Assembly (NCBI GenBank): GCA_022826805.1
Contig: JAJDUH010000047.1
Location: 1 to 64,000 of the forward strand
Origin: Candidatus Poribacteria bacterium
GTDB taxonomy: Bacteria; Poribacteria; WGA-4E; WGA-3G
Direction of reading: 5' to 3'
DNA: 64,000 nucleotides
Shown here: one piece after another, positions 1 to 7,505 of the stretch
Numbering within the stretch: the first letter of the stretch is position 1
Layout: each line of letters starts with the position of its first letter
Translations under genes and position numbers: made by a program
The notes under the pieces: generated by a model
Told to the model about the DNA's origin: nothing
The model's database searches: none
What the model saw: only the letters and a program-made list of their open reading frames with translations

Positions 1-229
1 GCCGGCAGGCTTGGGTCTTTTTACCCCCAGCTGCAATGAACGCTAAAACGCGTTTACGTAAATCTGATGAATAAGCCATAATACGAAAAGGCTAATATAA
101 ATCTAATAATATGTCTATTTATTTTTCTGGTTTACCATAAAACGGAGAGGTCCCTCCCATCCCATACGCTGTTCACTATGGGATCCCTTGGGAAGAGGAC
201 GCAGTAATCCATACTGACAACGAATAAAA
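1..229. other. Window edge and leader of the permease gene
   Basis: No complete gene is visible. The plus-strand frame that stays open longest from base 3 ends in TAA at 72-74 and could be the last residues of an upstream gene, but it is too short to identify. The stretch around 90-120 is AT-rich. An inverted repeat (159-166 with 177-184, 8 bp stem, 10-base loop) lies in front of the permease start and would form a hairpin in its leader. Confidence 0.35.
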
Positions 230-1642
230 ATGATTTGGCATATCGCAAAACGAGAACTCTACGATAACCTGAATAGCCTTCGACTCGCGCTTGCAATCGT
301 CCTGCTGCTTGGCTTGATGCTAACCAACGCCATTGTACATACCCGTGAGCATCCAGAGCGAATACAAGACTATCGCGAGGGAGTTGCTGCGTATCACAAC
401 CGTTTACAACCTTATGCCGAGGAGAGTTTATATAGACTCGCACAAAAGGGACCTGGAGATCTTTACAAAAAGCCGTCACCGCTGCGTTTCTGTGCGGAAG
501 GTGGAGAAACCTTCTTACCAGATTATGCGCACTGTGGTTACCACCGTTGGAGTAACGACACCTTAGAAAGTTTCTGGATATTAACATACCCATCTGTCAC
601 CTCCAATCAAAATAACGTTCGCCCAGATGTTACTAAAGTGGATTGGGCTTTCATCATTGGTTATGTCTTAAGCCTCATTGCCCTCCTTTTTACTTTTGAT
701 TCTGTCTCCAGCGAACGCGAACGCGGCACACTTCGATTGGTGTTATCCAATTCAATTCCAAGGCACACCGTGCTGATTGGTAAATTTTTAGGGGCATTGA
801 TAAGTGTTAGTATCCCGTTCACACTCGCGATATTGATGAATCTGTTGGTGATCTCCACGTCAAGTGATATTCACCTTAGTACTGAGGCGTTGGGACGTTT
901 AGGTATTATTTTCATTATTGCGATCTTGTACATGTGCCTTTTTCTGGTATTGGGTTTGTTAGTATCGGCACGTGTACAACGGAGTGCTGTAAGTCTTGTT
1001 ATACTCCTGTTGGTTTGGGTTACCCTTGTTGTCTTTACGCCGAACACGCTTGCCTCCATTGCGGGTGGTCCCTCACTGCCTAGGTCTACTCACAGATTGC
1101 ATGAGCGATCTTGGCAGCTCTATGAAGAACTTTCTAAAGAATATCGTTCTCGCCAGCGTGATCACAGAGGAAATCCAACTCAAAAAATACAACTGTCGAG
1201 TGAGTACGTTACCAAAGACGCAGAACAACAGGAACAGCTGCATGCAGAACGATTAAAACAACAGATTTCCCAAGTGAACCGAGCGCGCACTATAATTCGA
1301 ATGTTTCCTGGCACAATTGTTCAGCACCTGCTTGAAGTCTTTGCTGGAGCTGGTTTCAAGCGGCATCTCCAATTCTTAGAAAATGTAAAATCTTACGCTC
1401 AGCAATTTCGGCAATTTATCGTTGATACCGATAGAGCAGACTCGGAAAGTCTACATATCTTTGGTGTTCGTGAGGGTATGTCGCAGAAGTCTGTCCTTAT
1501 AGAGGCAGTCCCAAAATTTGAAGATACGCTGAGTCTCAGCAAGGATTTCAATTCAGCGGCAGTCGATCTATTGTTGCTAATGCTGTTCTTCATAGTTGTT
1601 CTATCCGGGGCATGTCTTGCATTTGTGAGCGTTGAGATCTAA
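230..1642 (+). CDS. ABC-2 type transporter permease
   Basis: Integral membrane subunit of an ABC exporter, 470 aa. The first 35 residues hold an amphipathic start and a transmembrane helix, followed by a long extracytoplasmic segment (about residues 40-130). A cluster of hydrophobic helices follows at roughly 140-270, with the conserved SSERERGTLR motif typical of ABC-2 permeases near residue 160. A second soluble, charged, coiled-coil-like stretch (about 280-440) comes before a final helix at the C terminus. This layout fits the NosY/DUF3526-like branch. No ATP-binding partner is visible; it may lie before the window. The start has no clear Shine-Dalgarno site. Substrate unknown. Confidence 0.8.
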   Translation: MIWHIAKRELYDNLNSLRLALAIVLLLGLMLTNAIVHTREHPERIQDYREGVAAYHNRLQPYAEESLYRLAQKGPGDLYKKPSPLRFCAEGGETFLPDYAHCGYHRWSNDTLESFWILTYPSVTSNQNNVRPDVTKVDWAFIIGYVLSLIALLFTFDSVSSERERGTLRLVLSNSIPRHTVLIGKFLGALISVSIPFTLAILMNLLVISTSSDIHLSTEALGRLGIIFIIAILYMCLFLVLGLLVSARVQRSAVSLVILLLVWVTLVVFTPNTLASIAGGPSLPRSTHRLHERSWQLYEELSKEYRSRQRDHRGNPTQKIQLSSEYVTKDAEQQEQLHAERLKQQISQVNRARTIIRMFPGTIVQHLLEVFAGAGFKRHLQFLENVKSYAQQFRQFIVDTDRADSESLHIFGVREGMSQKSVLIEAVPKFEDTLSLSKDFNSAAVDLLLLMLFFIVVLSGACLAFVSVEI

Positions 1643-1731
1643 TTCATAATGCTTAAAGTTACAAAGGCAAAATCTACTCTCTAACACGAATTGAATATAA
1701 AATCAACAAAATGCTTACGAAAACATTTATG

Positions 1732-2040
1732 ATAACGTGAGTTTGATAAATAAGTGAGAATTTGTGGGTATAAAGAGAACTCCTTTTGGTATGGTATCCG
1801 ATGAGGTCTGGTTGCGAAAGCGCGTGATTATTGAGTCGGTGATCAAGGAGCTGAAAACGCAAATCCAGTTAGCACACAAGCGGCATAGAAGTTTCATCAA
1901 CTTCCAAGTGAATATCATCTCCACCTTGCTGGCTTATATATTTTTGGAGAATAAACCCTCGGTGAACCTCCCTGAACTTCGGGAGATCAACGACTTACCT
2001 ACACTTTCTAACCTCTAAACTTTTTTCAAACTCACGTTAT
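1732..2040. mobile_element. Internally deleted IS982-type element with both terminal repeats
   Basis: A 309-base unit bounded by perfect 15-base inverted repeats, ATAACGTGAGTTTGA at 1732-1746 and its reverse complement at 2026-2040. Inside is only the C-terminal part of a transposase related to the IS982 family. It therefore looks like an insertion sequence that lost most of its interior but kept its ends, so it could still be moved by a full-length relative elsewhere. No convincing target duplication is seen directly outside the repeats. Confidence 0.7.
1764..2018 (+). pseudogene. IS982-type transposase C-terminal fragment
   Basis: An 84-codon remnant beginning at a GTG that is probably not a real start. 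It contains the run LRKRVIIESVIKELK, then the RHRSFINFQVN segment and a hydrophobic C-terminal helix followed by KPSV. This is the pattern at the C-terminal end of IS982 transposases (DDE catalytic core, last acidic residue onward). The N-terminal two thirds, including the first catalytic aspartates, are missing; a stop lies just upstream in frame at 1755-1757. Not expected to be catalytically active. Confidence 0.75.
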
Positions 2041-2063
2041 ATAACTAAAGAAAACTGATAATT

Positions 2064-2103
2064 GAGACGGAAAAACTTAAAAGGTCTTCCCGTCTCTTTT
2101 TTA
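2064..2103 (+). terminator. Rho-independent terminator candidate
   Basis: GAGACGG at 2064-2070 pairs with CCGTCTC at 2090-2096 and is followed at once by a run of T at 2097-2102. It stands between the insertion remnant and the nucleotidyltransferase genes and would insulate the latter from upstream transcription. Confidence 0.65.
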
Positions 2104-2153
2104 TTGCGCTCTAAACGATTTCATGCTATCCTATTCTCCAAGGAGACAGTAAT

Positions 2154-3110
2154 ATGCATCGACCCACGGACACCTATCGCACAGCAAAAGATTTATCGCC
2201 TCAAGAGTTGGCACAATACCACCAGCGACTGGATCAACACTTTCAAAATCGGAAGGTAGATGAGGCGTTGCAGCAACGCGCATGGCACACCGCATATCGG
2301 GTCGCGGCGATGCTTTATGAGAAGTTTGGTGCGACACAGGTCGCCGTCTTCGGGTCACTTGCCGAACGGGATTGGTTCTCAAAAAGGTCGGATATCGACA
2401 TCGTTGTCTGGGGACTTTCCGGGGACCCATATCTGGAGGCGTTATGGGAAACCAGAAACTTTAGCCGCGAGTTTAAAATCGATCTCGTTAACTTTGACAG
2501 CGCGAAAGGACGTTTTCGCGAGCGGATTCAGGGCCAAGCGGTTCCGATCCAAAAAGGAGAGACAGACTTCAACAGAGTGAATACCATAAGTCAAGCAACC
2601 CCAGCGAGAAGAGAGGAAATTCACAACGAAACGAATAAGCGAAAACTCACTGAGCGAATCGTCGATGAGCGCCACAAAATAGAACGAACTGTTGAGGGAA
2701 TCAAGGAATATTTAGAAAAAATGAAATCTGCCTCTGCTGAAGATATGGAGGATCTCAAGGTATTAGTTGCCATGCGTCTTTCACTCTTCTACACAGGATT
2801 AGAAAACATTTTCCAACGTATTGCCAAAGAAATCGACACAGACGAACCTCAAGGAAGAGAGTGGCATAAAGACCTATTGGAGCAAATGGGAGAATCTCGT
2901 TTGTCTCGCCCACCCGTGATCTCTGAAGAAACGGTTGCAGCTTTAAAGCATGTTTTAAGGTTTCGCCACCGCACTAGGCATATCTATGTATTTGAATTAG
3001 AATCCGAGAGAACCGCCGAGAATGGAAAGAGAGTCTGCGATCTGTTTGATACCCTGTCTTCGGAATTAGATACCTTTGTTGCTTATCTAAAAAAAGAGAA
3101 CAATGATTGA
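2154..3110 (+). CDS. Single-chain MNT nucleotidyltransferase-HEPN protein, copy 1
   Basis: 318 aa. An N-terminal helical segment is followed by a minimal nucleotidyltransferase fold (about residues 45-130) with the GS...SDIDI signature (VFGSL, then SDIDIVVWG) and a third acidic strand, FKIDLVNFD. A charged helical linker (about 155-200) leads to a C-terminal all-helical HEPN-like domain. Its motif near residue 284, R-HRTR-H-I-Y, is a complete RX4HXY. In type VII toxin-antitoxin pairs MNT proteins AMPylate the tyrosine of exactly this motif in a separate HEPN RNase; here both halves sit in one polypeptide. A good Shine-Dalgarno site (AAGGAGA) fixes the start. A paralog follows 23 bases later. 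The toxin-antitoxin role is inferred from domains only. Confidence 0.75.
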   Translation: MHRPTDTYRTAKDLSPQELAQYHQRLDQHFQNRKVDEALQQRAWHTAYRVAAMLYEKFGATQVAVFGSLAERDWFSKRSDIDIVVWGLSGDPYLEALWETRNFSREFKIDLVNFDSAKGRFRERIQGQAVPIQKGETDFNRVNTISQATPARREEIHNETNKRKLTERIVDERHKIERTVEGIKEYLEKMKSASAEDMEDLKVLVAMRLSLFYTGLENIFQRIAKEIDTDEPQGREWHKDLLEQMGESRLSRPPVISEETVAALKHVLRFRHRTRHIYVFELESERTAENGKRVCDLFDTLSSELDTFVAYLKKENND

Positions 3111-3133
3111 AACGACCTTAAGGCAATTAGAAT

Positions 3134-4003
3134 ATGCACCAACCCATAGAACCTCAAAAGTTAGCACAATACCACCAACGACTGGATCAGCATCTCCAAA
3201 ACCGGAAAGTGGATGAGGTGTTGCTGCAACGGGCATGGCACACCGCACATCGGGTCGCGGCGATGCTTTATGAGGAGTTTGGCGCAACGCAGGTCGCCGT
3301 ATTCGGATCGCTTGTTGAACCAAAGTCATTCTCAAAATGGTCGGATATCGATATTGCTATCTGGGGTATTCCGAACGATAAATATTTTCGGGCAGTGTCA
3401 GAGGCACTGAACATCAGTGGATTGTTTAAGGTTGATTTAGTTGACTTTGAAAGTTGCAAAGAGTTGTTTCGCGAGAAAATTCAGAGCCAATTGATCTTCA
3501 TTGAAAAAGGAGCAACCTATAAGGTGGACAGAAACGCGCTCATCCAACGTATTTCTGACGAAGAAAACAAAATAGAGGAGACCATAGGAAAAATCTCGGA
3601 AAGGTTAGAAAAAATTAAAACGGCACCTGCTGAATACAGAGAAGAGATAGAAACGACGATTGCCAAAAACCTTGTTGACTGCTATAGAGGGATAGAGAAC
3701 ATTTTTAGGCGAATTGCTCTTGACGTTGACTTACGTATGCCAGATGGAAGTAGATGGCATAAGGAACTACTAACACAAATGGCAGAACCGCAAGTGGAGC
3801 GGCAGCCTGTGATTTCCAAAGAAACTTTTGAGATTTTGGAGGAACTCTTAGAGTTTCGCCATGTCTTCAATAACATCTATGGAGAAGAATTAGTCTATAA
3901 ACAGACGGAAAGAAATGCTAAGCAGATTGATAAGTTATTCAACAGCGTCTCCAAAGAACTGAAGGCCTTCATTGCTCATCTAAAGAAAGAAGAAAATGAC
4001 TGA
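3134..4003 (+). CDS. Single-chain MNT nucleotidyltransferase-HEPN protein, copy 2
   Basis: 289 aa paralog of the preceding gene with the same order of domains: N-terminal helix, nucleotidyltransferase core (VFGSL, SDIDIAIWG, then FKVDLVDFE), helical linker and C-terminal HEPN-like domain. The N-terminal 70 codons are nearly the same as copy 1 at DNA level, while the C-terminal half has diverged strongly. The HEPN motif reads R-HVFN-N-I-Y, so the catalytic-type histidine is replaced by asparagine and RNase activity is doubtful. Its 3' end overlaps the start of the VWA gene by 8 bases, implying coupled translation. Confidence 0.75.
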   Translation: MHQPIEPQKLAQYHQRLDQHLQNRKVDEVLLQRAWHTAHRVAAMLYEEFGATQVAVFGSLVEPKSFSKWSDIDIAIWGIPNDKYFRAVSEALNISGLFKVDLVDFESCKELFREKIQSQLIFIEKGATYKVDRNALIQRISDEENKIEETIGKISERLEKIKTAPAEYREEIETTIAKNLVDCYRGIENIFRRIALDVDLRMPDGSRWHKELLTQMAEPQVERQPVISKETFEILEELLEFRHVFNNIYGEELVYKQTERNAKQIDKLFNSVSKELKAFIAHLKKEEND

Positions 4004-5153
4004 ACAAACCCTACTCCAACAAATCACGGACTTCTGCGCCTTGCTCCGACAGATGGGTGTTAACGTAACGACAACCAATCAGCTCAGCTGGTGCAGAAGC
4101 GTTCAACTGATAGATATCGGTGAACGAGAAGCGTTCTACCACACAGCACGGACAAACCTTATCTCTAAAGACACCGACATAGAAACATTCGACCTCGCTT
4201 TTAATCTGTTTTGGCGATACCCGCGCACCGAATTTGAAGCCGTTGACGCAGAAAGCGAAACATCCGAAGCCTCCAGCCTCCAAGATCTCTCCGATACAAG
4301 CGATGAACAGGACATGCTGGAACAGTGGTTAGACTCAGAAACAGAAGACGATGCAGAAGGCGAGGAAGACGATTCAACCGCTTATAGCGTAGAAGAGGTC
4401 CTGACTCGAAAAGATTTTAGCGAATTCACGACAGAGGATATGGAGAGAGCACGGGAGATTGTAGCGAAATTAGCTGCACTCTTGGCTACAAGATTGAGCC
4501 GTAGGAAAGTTGTAGGAAAAAAAGGCAAAATCATCGACTTCCGACGGAGTTGGCGAAAGAGTCTTGTACACGGCGGCGAACCGCTCGAATTAATTCGGAA
4601 ACAGCAGAAAATTAAAAAGACGAAGATCCTGCTTCTCTGTGATGTTAGCGGATCGATGGACTGTTACGCCAAATTCCTCATCCAATTTATATACGGCATG
4701 CAGAAAGAGTTAAAGGAAGTGGAAGTCGCAGTCTTCAGCACCCATCTGACCGACATTACTGGACTCCTGAGACGGAAAGGTTTGGCAGAGGGCTTGAATG
4801 AAGTGGCGGATGTTGTACCGGATTGGTCGGGTGGGACAAAAATTGGTGAAAGTCTGCTGGAATTCTACCGGCAGTTCGCCCCCTCTTTTTCGGCGTATCG
4901 CACGGTGGTTATTCTCATCAGCGACGGTTGGGACCGAGGCGATGTAGAGGTACTGCGGCACTCAATGGAGATGCTGCATCGGCACGCTTATCGGTTAATT
5001 TGGCTCAATCCGTTGCTTGGTAGTGACGGCTATCAACCGATTTGTCGGGGTATCCGCACCGCATTGCCTTATGTCGACTATTTCCTTCCAGCACACAATT
5101 TGGAAAGTTTGGCGGAATTGACAAAGATATTGATCCCGCTCTGGGCGAAATAA
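3996..5153 (+). CDS. VWA domain protein, CoxE type
   Basis: 385 aa, cytoplasmic (no signal peptide). An N-terminal helical part is followed by a strongly acidic linker (about residues 80-130) and a C-terminal von Willebrand A domain whose metal site begins DVSGSM (DxSxS, near residue 214), with SDGWDRGD later. This is the organisation of CoxE-like VWA proteins, which usually work with a MoxR-type AAA ATPase as chaperone or metal-insertion pairs. No such ATPase is present here. Instead the gene overlaps the second MNT-HEPN gene by 8 bases, so it is probably co-expressed with that pair. Function in this setting is unknown. Confidence 0.8.
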   Translation: MTEQTLLQQITDFCALLRQMGVNVTTTNQLSWCRSVQLIDIGEREAFYHTARTNLISKDTDIETFDLAFNLFWRYPRTEFEAVDAESETSEASSLQDLSDTSDEQDMLEQWLDSETEDDAEGEEDDSTAYSVEEVLTRKDFSEFTTEDMERAREIVAKLAALLATRLSRRKVVGKKGKIIDFRRSWRKSLVHGGEPLELIRKQQKIKKTKILLLCDVSGSMDCYAKFLIQFIYGMQKELKEVEVAVFSTHLTDITGLLRRKGLAEGLNEVADVVPDWSGGTKIGESLLEFYRQFAPSFSAYRTVVILISDGWDRGDVEVLRHSMEMLHRHAYRLIWLNPLLGSDGYQPICRGIRTALPYVDYFLPAHNLESLAELTKILIPLWAK

Positions 5154-5205
5154 AATAAAAAACGGTAAGATAATTTTTCTATTGAGAAAACGAGGAAAGT
5201 TAACT

Positions 5206-6330
5206 ATGCAAGTTCAAGCGGCAGTGATGCTCCAACCGGGGCAGATAGAAATCCGAGAATTCGACAAACCTACACCCGCAAACGATGCGCTCCTGTTACA
5301 AGTCGACCGAGTCGGTATATGTGGGAGTGATAAGCACATGTACCTTGGACACACTGCCCTGAAATTCCCAGTCATTCCAGGACACGAAGTGGTCGGCACA
5401 GTTGCTGAGATCGGCAAAGATGCGAATAAGGTCATGAATGTGATAGGCGGTCCAATCAAAGCAGGCGATCGCGTAACCGTGGTCCCGGGATCAAAAAACT
5501 GTGGTAGATGTTACTATTGTCTGCATGTACCGGGTCGTCCCACCCTGTGTTCTGGACGGACTATCTATGGGTTCAGCAACAGCGAAACACCTCCCTATCT
5601 GAATGGCGAATTTTCTGAGTATACCTACATTCACGGGAATTCTTGGGTCTATAAGATGCCAGAAAGTATCCCGGAAGAGATTCAGGTGTTAACAGAACCT
5701 GTAGCTGTAGCGACGCGTGCCGTTGAACGCGCTTGCGCGCCAGGAGTGCCGCAAGTCGGTGATGGATATAGCATCGGCAATCGGGTTGCAGTGCTGGGGT
5801 GTGGACCGATTGGGCTGCTTGTCGTCGCAGTATTACGGGATAGTGGTGCTGGCACTATCATTGCCACCGACCTCGTCGATAGTCGATTAGACATGGCGAA
5901 GCAGATGGGAGCAGATGTGGTCATCAATGTCGGAGAAACAACACGTGAAGAACGAATTGAACAGATCCAAGATCTCACAAGTGGGGTCGGCGCCGACATC
6001 GCGATTGAGTGTGCGGGATTGCCGACGGTTTTCTCCGAAGCATTGGACGTCGTGCGCCGCGGTGGGAAGGTTATTGAAGTCGGACACTATACAGATTCCG
6101 GGGATATCCAAGTGCGTCCGCACCAAATCTGTAATAAGGATCTGGACGTCTGCGGTGTGTGGGCATATCCACAGATTCAATTTCAAACGGCGTTGGATTT
6201 CCTCCAGATAACGCGCGCACCCTTGAGCGAATTGATAACGCATCATCTGCCGCTGTATCAATTGGAAAAAGGCCTTGATATGCTTGGGCAAGAAGGCGTT
6301 TACAAGGTTGTAATTGAGCCGCAATTGTAG
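5206..6330 (+). CDS. Zinc-dependent alcohol/polyol dehydrogenase (MDR family)
   Basis: 374 aa medium-chain dehydrogenase. The catalytic zinc ligands are seen in GICGSDKH and PGHEVVG; the structural zinc site is the four-cysteine cluster NCGRCYYC...TLC (about residues 100-120). The NAD(P)-binding Rossmann motif is LGCGPIGLL followed by the acidic ATDLVDSR, suggesting NAD preference. Closest in pattern to threonine, sorbitol or xylitol dehydrogenase-like enzymes; the substrate cannot be fixed. ATG at 5206 is chosen because AGGAAAG stands 7 bases ahead; a TTG at 5182 is open in frame but lacks this. The stop codon lies inside the first of four hairpins. Confidence 0.85.
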   Translation: MQVQAAVMLQPGQIEIREFDKPTPANDALLLQVDRVGICGSDKHMYLGHTALKFPVIPGHEVVGTVAEIGKDANKVMNVIGGPIKAGDRVTVVPGSKNCGRCYYCLHVPGRPTLCSGRTIYGFSNSETPPYLNGEFSEYTYIHGNSWVYKMPESIPEEIQVLTEPVAVATRAVERACAPGVPQVGDGYSIGNRVAVLGCGPIGLLVVAVLRDSGAGTIIATDLVDSRLDMAKQMGADVVINVGETTREERIEQIQDLTSGVGADIAIECAGLPTVFSEALDVVRRGGKVIEVGHYTDSGDIQVRPHQICNKDLDVCGVWAYPQIQFQTALDFLQITRAPLSELITHHLPLYQLEKGLDMLGQEGVYKVVIEPQL

Positions 6331-6445
6331 CGAATAGGGCTTCGCTACAAATCAGAATCAACGGTATAAAGCCTATAAAGGCTTTACCGGGGTATGAAGC
6401 CCGCGTGGGCTTCCCCAGACTGCTGAAAGGGTTGCATAGCAACCC
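6325..6445. repeat. Cluster of four consecutive hairpin repeats
   Basis: Four palindromic units lie end to end: TTGTAGCGA at 6325-6333 with TCGCTACAA at 6342-6350; a stem at 6362-6374 with 6380-6390 (AAAGCCT/AGGCTTT core plus a flanking CGGT/ACCG); GAAGCCC at 6396-6402 with GGGCTTC at 6407-6413; GGGTTGC at 6429-6435 with GCAACCC at 6439-6445. None has a clear T-run. They resemble REP-like intergenic repeats and may protect or end the dehydrogenase mRNA. Confidence 0.7.
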
Positions 6446-6490
6446 GACCTAACAACTGACAACTAACCAAAATCATAGGTAGAACTAAAA

Positions 6491-7501
6491 ATGAAGCACT
6501 ATAGACGCATGCGCATCCTGATATTTTGCTACATGCTGCTGATTTTTTTTATACGGATTAAAGGGGACGCTTTTGCCCAGAACGAAGCACTTCCTGCCAC
6601 AGATATTCCTTCCTATAAGGCATCGGTGGAACCACCGCTTTATAAAACCATAGAAAGCGCGAAAACTTACATTGTGCAGCACCAAAACCGAGATGGTGGC
6701 TGGCCACTGACCTCTGGTGGCGATAGTAATGTCGAAAACACGGCGTTCGCGATTTGGGCGTTAATAGACGCAGGATGGGGTACTGGATCTCAAGTAATCC
6801 GAAGCGGTGTTTTGTATCTCCGAAATACACAATGGGACAATGGCAGTTGGAACAACAACACCGCCCATACTACCTTTGCCCTTATAGCTTTAGCAACAGC
6901 AGAAACAGATCCCGAAGTCCGTTTTAAAGGACTCCAATGGTTGAAAAAAGCGCAAAATCCGAGTGGGGCTTGGGGAAAAAAAGAACGAGCTCCCGATAAT
7001 GTACTCTACACCGGTGCTGTCTTAGCAGGCTTCAGACGGCTCGGTTTCAAACAGAGTTTTGAGCCAGTTTCTAAAGGTGCCGATTGGCTCGCGGAAGGTA
7101 TCAATTTCGACAGCGGTTGGGCAATGCAACGTGGAACGCAATCCGACATTTTTGTTACATCTTGGGTGATACAAGGCTTAGAGCCTGTCTACGACATCGA
7201 CGCACAAATTGCCTGGTTAAAGCAGCTACAGAATGACGATGGTGGGTTCGGCAAATATAGAAACAGTCCCAGCGATCCAGAAATCACTGCTGTCGCGATT
7301 ATGGCGCTTGCTGCGGGCAACGATCCACTCAATACTCGCCGCGTTGCTATCAATTATTTGACCACCGTCCGGCAGGAAGATGGAAGCTTCGTCAGCAATA
7401 CACCAGTGGAATTGACAAAACCAGTCGCCAATTTGCAGTCAACCTGCTTTGTCCTCATCGCTATCCACGCCAAAACAGCGGATGAGCTTGCGTTGGAGTG
7501 A
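6491..7501 (+). CDS. Secreted prenyltransferase/squalene-oxidase repeat protein
   Basis: 336 aa. A signal peptide (hydrophobic residues about 8-24, ending near DAFAQN) precedes an alpha/alpha toroid built of repeats with the pattern QxxDGGW/GxW: QNRDGGWPL, TQWDNGSWNN, QNPSGAWGK, QNDDGGFGKY, QEDGSFVS. Such repeats occur in terpene cyclases, protein prenyltransferases and many exported proteins without known enzymatic role. The acidic DxDD motif of squalene-hopene cyclases is not seen, and the protein is half their length, so it is probably a periplasmic or extracellular binding or scaffold protein rather than a cyclase. Confidence 0.75.
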   Translation: MKHYRRMRILIFCYMLLIFFIRIKGDAFAQNEALPATDIPSYKASVEPPLYKTIESAKTYIVQHQNRDGGWPLTSGGDSNVENTAFAIWALIDAGWGTGSQVIRSGVLYLRNTQWDNGSWNNNTAHTTFALIALATAETDPEVRFKGLQWLKKAQNPSGAWGKKERAPDNVLYTGAVLAGFRRLGFKQSFEPVSKGADWLAEGINFDSGWAMQRGTQSDIFVTSWVIQGLEPVYDIDAQIAWLKQLQNDDGGFGKYRNSPSDPEITAVAIMALAAGNDPLNTRRVAINYLTTVRQEDGSFVSNTPVELTKPVANLQSTCFVLIAIHAKTADELALE

Positions 7502-7505
7502 TAGG

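Noticed and set aside
132-593. 153-codon minus-strand frame at the window start
   Set aside because: It is the antisense of the permease gene, which has clear membrane helices and an ABC-2 motif.
5182-5205. TTG start for the zinc dehydrogenase
   Set aside because: Shine-Dalgarno sequence AGGAAAG lies within this stretch and correctly spaced to ATG 5206, so the extension is leader.
6491-7501. Squalene-hopene cyclase
   Set aside because: Only about half the usual length, exported, and without the catalytic DxDD motif; only the structural repeats are shared.
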